Assembly (NCBI RefSeq): GCF_021018805.1
Contig: NC_086283.1
Coordinates: forward strand, 54,626,312-54,690,311
Direction: 5' to 3'
Source: Prinia subflava
Taxonomy: Eukaryota; Chordata; Aves; Passeriformes; Cisticolidae
DNA: 64,000 nucleotides
In this document: in pieces, positions 25,869 to 37,012 of the stretch
Position numbering within the stretch: position 1 is the stretch's first letter
How the letters are laid out: the number at the start of each line of letters is the position of its first letter
Position numbers and translations under genes: made by a program
Notes under the pieces: model-generated
The model's database searches: none
Told to the model about the DNA's origin: nothing
Seen by the model: the letters and a program-made list of their open reading frames with translations, nothing else

Positions 25869-27475
25869 CTCCCCCTTAGTAATACCTCATACTCTTACAG
25901 CTCCCCACATGCAAAGACATGGATTTATTTTGACTGAACACTAAAATTTTTGAATTCAAACCAACTACTCTAGCAGTATAAAACAGATTTATTATTTTCA
26001 GTTTGCTTTAACACAATATATACCTATCTGTGAAAAAGGGAAGTTCTGAGGTACCTCAGAATCTGTTTTGCAGCCTCTGTGGTCATTACTAATCCAAGTC
26101 TGATAATCACTGTTGAACAGGCTAAATTGGCTTTTTTAAAAGCAGAGGGGCGTTGAAACCTAAGATGATATGTTACAGCAGATGTGGAAGTTTTAAGTTT
26201 AAAAATCCAATTACACCTGTTAAAATTTACAAACTACACAGGAAAGTACCTCAGTTTATCACAAATGGACTAATATGAGTTTATTTAGAAAAAGTAGAGA
26301 TTAGTACTTTTGTTGCCCATTTAAAATTTTATCTAAAAAGTCAGGACAATTAGGAGATGAAGGAAGCTCTTGTTTACTTGATTTTCACCTTGTTAACAAA
26401 ACAAAGCTATTTATACTCCTTCACTCCACAGGAGTTTTGGAAAAAGCAAACTTCTTATCATCACCACAACACAGTTTCCTTATAGATACTGCTGAAATCT
26501 ATTTCCTTAACATTCCATTAAGATGAAGCATTAACACCTTCATGTAGTTTTAAATGGAGAAATTAATAATTGTGTTCCCAGAACTAGGCTAAAAAATGTA
26601 AAGGAAAGAGGGAATGATGTTACTTTTACATCAGTGGGAAACAAAATACACAAAATATTGAGTATTAGACAATCAAAGAGAACCATCTACTCTATGAAGG
26701 AGGTGGTCAGGGAAGAATATATCATGTTTCATAATGCTTACACACAAAGGATATAATTTCAGTCAAAGGTCATTATAGTGACAGTTGAATTTGTTACAGT
26801 TTCTCTAACAATCATCAAAAATGTGATTTCAACAGTAAGTGGAGTATTCAGACATATTTTTCTTTGAGAAAAATACAGGTGGGTTTCCTCTCAAAGCAGC
26901 TCTGCTTCCTATTGGTTAATGTGTGTAACTCATTTAAGTTCACCACTCTTCACTCTGAGAAAGCTTAGCTGAGATGACTGTCCAGTCCCACACCGAAGGA
27001 CTGGCAAGATTATAGCTCTGCAGTGGACTGACCAAAGTAAATGTGTTAGTTTCAAGAAAAAAGAAGTACCTAAGCTACCTGGACAGTTGGTTAAAGTACA
27101 CCAGGCTCTGGCCAAAGTGAATGCCCAACGCCATTAGCCAAAGGAGAAAGCTGGCCAAAAAGCCTGGCAGCTCTTCAAGGTTCTCCCAGTTGAGGCCCCA
27201 GGATCAGTGGCCGGTATATTAGCACCTCCAAAGCCCCATTTAAGATAATTCTCAGGCTTTAGATGTGGTATGAAAAATCTGTGTATGAGGCAGAATGGTT
27301 GCATAAACAACTAGCCAAAAGTCTGGAAACCCAGACTTCATGTAATTGATTTCTTACCCTTTTGTTTGCTTCTCACCAATTCCTGCCTTAGCTTTATGTG
27401 TCAAAAAATTTCCTACTTCCTTCTGCCATACCAGTTATCATTCTTAGGCTCTTCAGTTGTCTTTATCACTCACCA

Positions 27476-27476
<1 letters not shown>

Positions 27477-27530
<54 letters not shown>
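27477..27530. repeat. A54 homopolymer
   Basis: This is an uninterrupted run of 54 A. It does not follow any recognisable retroposed gene. Lysine-rich open frames crossing it are artefacts of the run. Confidence 0.95.
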
Positions 27531-27533
<3 letters not shown>

Positions 27534-28343
27534 TTCAGTGCATTATATGCGTTATACACAGATTTGTTTCTCCCCTGAAATTATTGTCCATTTTGTCCCA
27601 CCAATCTGATTTCATCATGAGATTAAGTTTCCCTTGTAAGTTTAGCAGGTTGAAGTTGAAGGTTAATAACTTTCCCGAGTTCTGCCGATTTGTAAGAAAT
27701 GGGCTGAGGCAGCATTTCACACCCTACTGCTCAAACTCTGGAAGTGAATATGAAACCTACATATGGGGATCAGGAAACCGTAAGAGAGTCTGCAAAAGAG
27801 TAGATGTTAATTATCTCTGGCAGGAGGAGAAATAGCTAAATGCTACTTGGTTCAATTTTCTAGTACCCCCTGCAGGTTAATATAAAGGAGTAGCATTTGG
27901 CTTCAAAGTGAATGGCATATATATCCTGCCTAATTAAAATGAAAATAAGACCAAAGGTCTTTTATGTTGTTATTAATATTTAATAAAATATTTCTAGGCT
28001 TCTGTGTGAAGAGAATACCAAAGGGAGTACTGACTGTATTTCACCCATCTCTTCAATTTCAGGAAATGATAGTATCTTTTGCACAATACCATAGTACTAG
28101 GCAGTGCTGGTAGTATCACCTTTATTATTATCATATAAAATTTTTATATTATTATATAAAATGTTGTTTTTATTTGAGCATAATCTCTCAAGTTTTTAAA
28201 GTCTCTTCCCTTTTTAAGTATTATAAACAGCCCAGCATTCAGTTCACATTGCTAGACTGGTCACAGGTTATTGTTTTCCCAATTCAGCTAAGAAGGTTCA
28301 GTTGTATCTAAGAATGAAACTCATAGTAAAATGTGACTTGCTC

Positions 28344-28414
28344 AAAAAAGAAAGGAAAGTAAAGAAAAGGAAAGGAAAAGAGAGGGAATGGAAGGGAAGG
28401 GAGGAAAAAGAAAG
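28344..28414. repeat. GA-rich polypurine tract
   Basis: About 70 bp of almost pure purine on the plus strand, with two T interruptions, built from AAAGG/GGAAA words. It is simple low-complexity sequence in intron 6. Confidence 0.85.
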
Positions 28415-29154
28415 CTTTGTTTTGAGTCACTCTAACATTTTTACATTGGAATACAGAATTAAATTGGCTTGACTTTGGTAGCAGTGTCATTTGCAATTGA
28501 CACAACATATCTGGGGAACTTTCACTCTTCAAAATTTCTCGTTATGAACTGCACCTGTACATATGCCTATGAAATGAAAGAATATACAGAATAAAGCATG
28601 AAGAGCTGGCTTAAAATCTTACAAGCTATATTGTACAGTTTTGTGCAAAATTGCATCTAAATAGCTCATTTCTGGGGGCTTCGATTTTCAATCAGTCATT
28701 GCCATAATATATTTTTTATATGTCTGTATAACCTCCAAGGCATTGCCCCTGTTTCTGTTTTTTCAGGATATGTATGAGGAACTACATAAGGCATATAATC
28801 TTCAGCTGCAAGGTCCTGGATTTCTCTGCTGCTAAAAGAGAACAGTAAATTTTTCCTACAGCAATGCTGAATGCCATGTAGAGCACAGTACATACTGCAG
28901 TTAGGACTGCTGATGACAGAAGAGTAATATAACTTGCAGGATGGCTGTATGGGAGCATTCAAAAATATCAGACTGATTTATATTGAAGTAAGGAAATCCA
29001 AAATTAATTAAATAAAGCAAGTTAAGTCCATTCTAATTGAGAATCATTTGTGTCCACTCTACACAAAATCTTAACGCTTAAGTAATACTTTAAACAAAAA
29101 AATTTTGAAGTGAGTCCCTTCTTCCAGCATACATAAGTCTTAAAAAAACTCCAT

Positions 29155-29403
29155 TCACAGCTCCATTTCCAGCTCTGTAAGGGACTGTGTTTTAGCATGC
29201 ACAATCATCTCTGGTATGTTCCCATCCAAATGTTTTTGATGTACCATCTGTCCATCTGGACACTCTGTGCCCTGCCCTTTTTCCCATTTGCTTGCTGAGT
29301 TATCAGTCCCACTCCCCTCCCCAGTGGTACAGCTCTTTAACAGGCTTTTCTCTCCCTCAGCTACTAGTTCCTTAAAACTTTGTCTGTTAAGTTCCAGGAT
29401 CAC
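29155..29403 (-). other. Unrecognised 82-codon open frame, possible orphan exon
   Basis: This is an open minus-strand frame of hydrophilic, acidic/Ser-rich composition, beginning VILELNRQSFKEL and ending SLTELEMEL. It is preceded by an AG (ATTGATAG), so it could be read as an exon. Amino-acid composition is more protein-like than its neighbours, but I recognise no family, and the upstream sequence offers no clear gene. It may be a decayed retroelement or chance. It lies in the same sense as AUH within intron 6. Confidence 0.15.
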
Positions 29404-29961
29404 CTATCAATTTTCTCCACCTAAAAAAGCTAATGTAACTCCTCCCCAAACCCCATTTCTTCTCCAATTTTGCTTCTGGTTGAAGTACACTTTCCTGCTA
29501 AAAAAAGTCCTGAGCTGCATCTTCCTTCCATACAGTCCCTGTGAGCTGTGAACATCTGCTGGGGTGCTCTGCGTCCATTCACATACTGTAATATGGTGGG
29601 CATTGAGAAAGGGTAACCAAAAGCATAGGAAAAAGCCCAAGATTTCTTCCCTGGAACCTAACTTCAGTCTCTCAGCACAAGGAAAATAATGCTCAGGCCT
29701 GGACAAAAACAAATAAATGTCATCGGGAAATGGCAGACAAATAAATAGTATATGAAACTATTTTTTTTGCTTCACTCTTCAGTGGCAGCCTCTCCACCCA
29801 CATCTCTGAAGTGGACAGACCGTAAGAAAGGGACTGGGGGACCAGAGTTCCTCCACTGTAAGAGATTGGGTTCATGACCACCTGAGGAACCTGAACATGC
29901 ACACATGTCTGTGGGACCTTTATGAAATGCATTACAGAGTCCTGAGGCACTTAGCTTATGA

Positions 29962-30112
29962 GATCCTGAGATCAGTTGGTCAGAGCCTGGTGCTAGAAAC
30001 ATCAAGATTGTGGATTCAATCCTCATATGGGCCATTCACTTAAGAGTTGGTCTTGATGATCTTAGTGAGTCCCTTTCAACTCAGAATATTCTGTAATTCT
30101 CCAATTCTGTAA
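29962..30112 (+). mobile_element. tRNA-Ile-derived SINE with CR1-like tail (TguSINE1-like)
   Basis: The first ~72 bp are a decayed isoleucine-tRNA copy. It has an A-box region (ATCAGTTGGTCAGAGC), an anticodon-arm region matching TGGTGCTAATAAC with changes, a B-box GGATTCAATCC at 30012-30022, and a GGGCCA end. The body that follows (TTGATGATCTTAGTGAGTCC and on) matches the 3' end of CR1 LINEs, with a degenerate ATTCTGT-type tail. This head/tail combination is the known passerine SINE family that is mobilised by CR1. It is a good lineage marker. It is not a functional tRNA gene: stems are mismatched and it continues into the SINE body. Confidence 0.82.
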
Positions 30113-30126
30113 CTGCCAAACTACTT

Positions 30127-31445
30127 TCCATGATATTTAAAAAGCTGTGTCACTCAGGTGAAGTCCCAGGTGGATCTGTCTGGGAACTACAGACCCAACA
30201 ACTTCACTTCTATGCCTGGGAATGTCATGGAATGGATCCTTCTAAAAGTTCTGAAGTGCATGTGGGACAGGGAAGTCATTCGAAACAGCCAGTACAGCTT
30301 CATCAAAGGCAAGTCCTGCCTGAACAATCCAGGCTTTAAATGATGGAATTACTCCATCAGTGGAAAAAGAAAGCTATAATTTATTTGGACTTCTGTAAAG
30401 AATTTGAGATATTCTCCTTTAACATCCTTCTCTCAAAACTGAAGAGATAGATTTGGACTGCGGTACGGGTCAGTGGTTGAGGAATTGGTTGGACAGTCAC
30501 GTCCTGAGGACACTGGTTAACAGTTTAATGTTGAGACAGACATCAGTGACAAGTGATGTCCATCAGGGGTTCTGTATTGAGACCAGTGCTGTTTATTGTC
30601 TACAGCAATGACACAGACATCAGGACTGAGTGCACCTTCAGCAAATATGTAGATGACACTGAGCTGAGTGATGCAGTTGACACACCTCAAGGATGGGATG
30701 CCATCCAGAAGGACCTGGACAAGCTCAAGAACTGTACTCATGGGAATTTCATGTGGTTTACAAGACTAAGTACAAGGTGCTGCAACTGGGCTCTGGAGAT
30801 CTCTGGTATCACAGGCTGGAGGATGAACAGCTGGAAAGCCTCTCCCCTTCTCCTGGGGAGAAGGGCTTGGGGGTGCAGGTGGATGATGCTGGACATGGCC
30901 CAGCCATGGGCACTCCCAGCCCAGAAAGCCAAACATGTCCTGGCTGCATCCAGAGCAGCGTGGGCAGCAGGGGAGGGAGGGGATTCTGCCCCTCTGCTCT
31001 GCTCTGCTGAGACCCCACCTGGAACCCTGCATCCAGCTCTGGGGTCCCAGCACAGGAAGGACGTGGAACTGCTGGAGTGAGTCCAGAGGAGGGACACAGG
31101 AATGATCCAAGGGCTAGAGTACCCCTCTTATGAGGAAAGGCTGAGAAAGCTGGAGTTGGAAGGCTCCAGGGTGATTTCATTGAGGCCTTCCAATACTTTA
31201 GGACAGGCTGTAAGAAAGAGAGATTTAGTAGGGCTTGATGCAATAGAACAGGAGTTAATGGCTTTAAACAAAAAGAGATTTGATTATACTAGATATAAGG
31301 AAGAAGTGTTTTTTTTTACAGTGAGGGTGGTGAGGTACTGGAACGGGTTGCCCAGGGAAGGTGTCAATACTTTACCACTGAAAGTGTCCAAAGCCGGGCT
31401 GGATGAAGCTTTGAGCTCCCTGTTTTAGTGGAAGGTGCCCTTGCA
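30127..31445 (+). mobile_element. Degenerate CR1 LINE, reverse-transcriptase part and 3' end
   Basis: This is a plus-strand remnant of the second open reading frame of a CR1 non-LTR retrotransposon. Near 30175 it reads GNYRPNNFTSMPG, then KGKSCLNN (the finger/palm start of the reverse transcriptase). Near 30555-30660 it reads GSVLRPVLFIVY and then the catalytic-box region with YVDDTELS. After that come the GC-rich LGVQVDD-like and LEYPSYEERLRKL segments that precede the CR1 3' end. The frame is broken several times by stops and indels (for example TGA after 30340), so it is dead. Most of the first half of the LINE is missing (5' truncation is normal for CR1), and the terminal 3' microsatellite is not recognisable. 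Confidence 0.85.
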
Positions 31446-34400
31446 AGCTTTCCAAAGAATCTCACGGCCTTCTCTGAATATCTTAAAGCATTCAGAGAGA
31501 GTTAACATCCATGCAAACTATTCTTTGTGTTTTTTCTTCCCTTTAGAGTAGCTCTCTGTCACATATACAGTGTTTTTTCTTGCAATAATCTGACTTCTTC
31601 AGAGGAGAAACTGAACCACACAGCAATCTGTCTTCATCACACACAGCACTGCAACCGGAATCAGGGTCAGACATTATTATGTCAAACAACTCAACTCATA
31701 CATATACTTATTTCATCACGCCATTTTAATATTTTCAGATAGAAGTTAAAACAGTGTGAATACTAACGATATTTCATTTATTAAATTTAAACAGATTAGT
31801 CAACTTTTACTTTTCAAAACCAATTTTGAAACACCAGTGCCATTGAAACATTAGAAAATCTACTTTGTTTTCTAACTGCATGTATCTGTCTTTCCAAATT
31901 TAGAAAATCACAGCTGCAACAAATAAATAATATATACACATTATGTATATATACATATTTGAGTCACTTTGAGATAGCATTACCGATTAGGTTTGTACAG
32001 AGCTCCTTCTGGCTTTCTGAAACCCTTTGTGCCAAGAGGAAATCATAATTTTTATTGACATTCATAAACAAACAATTGCTTATGTTTAAAGCAAATTAGT
32101 GAACATTACACAGAGAAATGTAACATCAAATTTGCACTTGTTAAGAGCTATTACCCTTTGCGTTTGCAAAGTACATCAGTGTTTTGACTTGAGATGCTGG
32201 AGATGCAAAGATCTACATCTCCAGGAAATCAGTTGGTACCTTATATTCAAAACAATCAGCTGCCTTGGCAGTTTGTTGAATTGAAGCTTTACAACTTTTC
32301 ACCCTCAACAGCCCCACAGTGAAACTGATGAACTGCTTCAAATCGTGAACTTGTTAGACCCCAAAAAAGAACATAAAAGTTCTCAAATGCAAAATGAGGA
32401 AATTCTAACTGTAAATCTAAAAAATAGAAACAAATCTGGAATATAATGAGAAATTCCTTTTCTCTCCTGAGCAGTCCCTCAGAAAGTTTCTTCAAAAACT
32501 TTAACTAAGAAAGGTTCACTCTTCACCATGTTGAGATTTGTGTCCATCAAAGTGTTTCACTTTCATTTCTGAAGCTGAGACGTAGCAATATGCTCCAAAG
32601 TTTTGCTCTCTCAGTCAAGACAAAAATAACACATGCTAACGTCATACTTAAATATATCATGTCCCTAGTACAATCTTGACATATATTTATGTAAAAAACT
32701 CATGTACCTACTGGTATGATAACCTTTCATGCTTGCGTTCTGTATGTGTCACAGAATTTGTCAGCACTGGGGGCTTTCCAGTTATTTTATTATTAAAGCA
32801 AATGGAAACGGAAACTTAAAAGGGCAAGCTCTACATAACTGTGGGCACAGTGATGCATACGTTAACAGGAGATACTAAATATCTTCCAGAACAAGCTCTA
32901 CAAAGTGCATTTTTCTATTCAGTACAGTCTGCAGCAATACAGTTTGATGATAAAATGTCATCCATCTGCATGCTTCTCTAAATGCTCCAATACCCTCCTG
33001 CATGTCAAACACCTTCTCCTCAAACTTTTAGCTTCTGTTTGACACTTCATTAGGGAATATTTTGAAAATCCCCTTGATTTGAAATATATGCATTTTGAAA
33101 CACAGAGTCTCGGGAAGGCTTTTAGCAATTCTCCATTGGTTTTGGATATGAAGTTTATCTTGAATCTTTTAACTCCAATTTTTGTACACTTGAATAACAC
33201 AAAAGCCCTCAAATGGCAATTCAGTGAGCACTCTAGAGCCTTCCTAGTCTCCTTGCAGTTCATATATTGATGATAGGGCTGAATTAAGGACTGTAAGGCC
33301 TCCAAAATCCATTCCTCTAAAAAGCCTTGGCATATGATTTTTTGGCTGAGACATCAAATTCATTCAAACTCCCTGCTGCAGAAGGCAACTAAGAATTTAA
33401 AAAGCATGTAGACTTTAGAAGGAAAATATCTTAGTGAAGCAGGTAGGACACTTAAACATCTAATGGTGGGTATTAGCTGTCACCAGAAAAAAAAGAAAAT
33501 AAAAATAAATAAAAAGTATATTAAAAAAAACTGTGAACCAGCATCTTTGATGGTCTCCTACATTTCAATCCAATTCTGATTAGGATTTCATTATTTTTAC
33601 TTGCATCATCCTTGCATGTCACTGCTGATCTCAGAGCTCATTGAAGATGTACAGGAGTGCTCACCTTGCAGCATGGTGTAGGTCAGGATGCTCATGCTAC
33701 ATGACTGCTGGCAATGGTGAGAATTCAGAACTCAGAATTGTGTTAAGAAGTCTAAAATTTTGATGCATCTGCTCCAGTAACAGTTTTCAATTCTCTGATA
33801 AATTTGCTGCAGTTTTTTTCAAATGCCACAGGTAATTTCTGAAATTTTAATTTTAATTCTGCGACATCATTACTATGCTCATAATCATTTAAGATTTTTA
33901 ACAGATACATGGCACATATTCATCTACTGCATATATAAAAGTAGTTCCTATAGAAAAACAATAACTGAAACAGTATTTTAGACAGCTGTGTATTATTTGC
34001 ATTTTCTATCTGTCCAAGCTTTTTATTCTGGTCATTACTATCCTTGCCGTAGTGTCTGCATACGATTTCTAAAACTATTCCTATAACTCACATATGAAAC
34101 TGAAATGAAAAAGGATAGCTCTTCAAAAGTGACAGGACTGAAAGTATACAAACACCAACTGGAATTCCATAGTGGCAAGTGTCAGTATTTTGTCATTCAT
34201 TTACCTCCTAATTCAGAAGTTCCTGACCAGGTGAGTGAACAGTAATATTCTGGTCACCAGTTTCTTTCTTATTTCATGTCTAAAATTAACTATCCAAAAA
34301 GAAATTTTTGTGGTACTTAAAAAAAAAAAAAACAAAAAAAAACAAACTAGTAGAAGAGGCTTTTTTTTGACCTGCACACAAGTTATTACATCTTAGGTTC

Positions 34401-36469
34401 AACCAGAAGCTGAAGAATGAAACAGCATAGTGAAATTCTTTCCTTGCTCCTGTTACATGTCAAAGCCAATTTTCTACAATAGTTACACTGTGACTACATT
34501 TTGTTCCTTTATCACTGAAAGATCATGAAGAGATTTCAAGAATTAGTCTAACACACTTGTGCTTTAAGTAGATTACAGAAAGAATATGTAATTTAAAATC
34601 ATTGAAATATAATATATCTGCTTCTTTATTAAAAAAAATCAATTTGGGCTGATTATGAGGGTAAGGTTAACCACTGAAACACTAATTACTTGAACTGCGA
34701 ATACAGTACAAAAGTTGTTTCACTTATTCCTACAGACTTTCCAACATGTAGCACCATTCAACAACTTACTAAAACCATCATATTTTAAACCACAAATGAG
34801 TCATCACACACATTCCATCCCTGAGGATCAAAGCTAAAATTTTACTTTGTTCAACATGAAGTCATCAGAATTTAAAACATTTTAATTCACCACATAAAGC
34901 TTGAAACTGTCACTGAACATCCTACATGTCTGTAAACTATTAAATCAAACCATTTGAAAACTATGATCTGTGCCTTCTTAACTGCTTTACACCAACAGAA
35001 CAATTTGCCTTTTCAGATAAGTCATCATTTCATAAGACAGTATTAGGGAAAGTGTTCTTTTTAGGAAGAGCATGATTAAACAGCTTTGGATGTGGTTAAA
35101 CTTCTAATTTAAAAACCACTGGAGTTGCCCATTTTAAGACATTGACAAAAAAAAAAGCTTTGTATTTCTTCATATATCATACAAAATGTAAACACACAAT
35201 TATTGTACATGATAAGTGCTGCAAACACAAAAACATTATGAGAAAATTGTGATCAGGCCATTAAACTGGTTAGTGAGCCCTGAATTGTGTTAAACACATA
35301 TCCATTACATCTACAGATTGCAGTAATTAAGCTTTCTGTATTTTATTGCCATAAGATAACTCTTCATAAACAGCAGAAAATTTTATGAATTCCTTACAGT
35401 GTAATAAAATTAAATATATATTTGCTAATAAAGCCACTATAATAAGGATATTAACAGCTATCTTTTTAATTCTCTGAATTGCTGTTAAAAACAAATTTAC
35501 TCAACACAGAATAATCGGTTGATTCTTAAAAAAAAAAAAGGCTGCAAAACAGGTATTCAGAGCTGTGTGGTTTTTAATGGAATGTCTCAAATACTGAAAA
35601 AGAAAAGAGAAGAAAAACTGTTTAAATACACGCTTGAAACACCTGAATGCCTTTCCTAAGATTTCAACAAGAAGACAACTTACAATCGCACTTGTCCATT
35701 TTATAACCAGACTAAACAGAAACAACCACTCTAAAAATCAGAAAAAAGATTAATCTGATTTCACTATACATTATTCTATATAAATTGATAATTATTGTAT
35801 GGTTTTGGGCTGCACCCTAGCTCTCATATTTCAGAACATAATTCTAGTATCACATTCCCACATCAGTTAGCAGGAGCTGCAATTCAATTATGGAACACAG
35901 TCAATTACTTATGAGAAGAGACTTCAGATTATTGAACTATTTGTTCAAAGGTAAGTGTTTCTCCAACTGAATACAATGAAATTTCAGTATCAAGTAAAAA
36001 AACTGGGCATACAAAAAGCCTCATTAGAAATTCCCTCTGCAAATATAAATGCAGCAGATACAACATCTCAAAGGAAAATGATGAAAAACCCCAGAATGTC
36101 AGAAAGTGTATGTAAAGTGGAAGTGGGAACAGTCCACTTAAGAACAATACAGAAACACCAACTGCATGAGCACAAATGGAAGTAAGAGCTGGAGTCAGAG
36201 GGGAACAAGAAGACCTTCTCTAAGCATGTTACCACCTTAAAAAATTTACAAAGTAAATGCACAGGTCTCTGGTGAATAAGGCATGAGACCAAGCAACAAG
36301 TGACAGGGAAAAGGTATGGCAAAGGTCACAGAAAGTTTTCAAAATTATTCAGTGCTTACTTTGCTTTGTTTTTCATTTTCTGCTCCCTGGCCCAGTTTCT
36401 CCTGAGCATCCCAGTGTGTCTGTGAGACTGAAGTACTGCACACAGTAGCAAATTATTCTGACTGGGTCA
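31446..36469 (-). other. AUH: AUH intron 6, segment without recognised genes
   Basis: This is AT-rich intron with short A-runs (34319-34346 interrupted by C; 35528-35539). Open frames of 60-115 codons have no domain resemblance. No mobile element was recognised. Confidence 0.75.
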
Positions 36470-37012
36470 GGGACCAGATGAGCAGAACTGGACATTTCCA
36501 AGTCTCCAGAGACAAGATGGGATGCACCCAAGGGTGCTAAGGAAGTTGACTAATGTCACTGTGATGAGTCTCTTCTTCCAAAGGTCACAGTAGTAAAGCA
36601 TCCTGGAAGTCATTTGTATGCACAGGAGAGGAAGTGCCTGACGAACCTGACAGTGAGACAGTTGACTCAAAAGATGAGGGGAGAGCAAAGAGTGTAATTT
36701 ATCATAAATTTGTGGAGTTTTTTGCTATCTACCACAATGTCCTTGTTTTACCCTCAACCAGTTAAATGATAGTTACAGAAAAAACAGAGACCAACTAATC
36801 TCAGAGATACACAACAAAAGCCTCAGATGGAAAAAGCATAAATTGCAGCAAATTAAATTCTAATAAAATTGAAGGAAAAAGGTCTTCACAAGGAGGGGGA
36901 CTCAACCATAGAACTGGTTGGTCACAGAGGCTGAGAAAATACCTGTCTTTACAATACATCAAATGGCAACACAAGGCCCTGACTAACCCGATCTAACTTC
37001 AACAGGAAACTG
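36470..37012 (+). mobile_element. Old CR1 LINE fragment, internally diverged
   Basis: The left part (about 36490-36660, CTCCAGAGACAAGATGGGAT and on) resembles the CR1 segment just before the reverse-transcriptase core: the choice-of-peptide region encoding DGMHPRVL-like words, here broken by stops. The right part (36894-37012) resembles a CR1 3' end (ATAGAACTGGTTGGTCACAG through CCGATCTAACTTC). The middle is not recognisable, so this is either one internally deleted and decayed copy or two independent pieces. It is non-coding. Confidence 0.5.

Larger units (their letters stand above)
25869..29961 (-). other. AUH: AUH intron 6, segment between LTR and SINE
   Basis: This is AT-rich intron containing an A54 homopolymer (27477-27530) and a purine-rich tract (28344-28414). 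One unexplained minus-strand open frame (29155-29403) is listed separately. No other gene or element was recognised. Confidence 0.75.

Noticed and set aside
27366..27835. Lysine-rich open frames over the A-run
   Set aside because: Translations of the A54 homopolymer.
29962..30034. Possible tRNA-Ile gene
   Set aside because: The tRNA-like head is diverged, its stems do not pair well, and it continues into a CR1-like SINE body. It is a SINE, not a tRNA gene.
30693..31428. Several overlapping open frames of 105-175 codons on both strands
   Set aside because: Fragments or antisense shadows of the decayed CR1 reverse-transcriptase region, broken by stops and indels.
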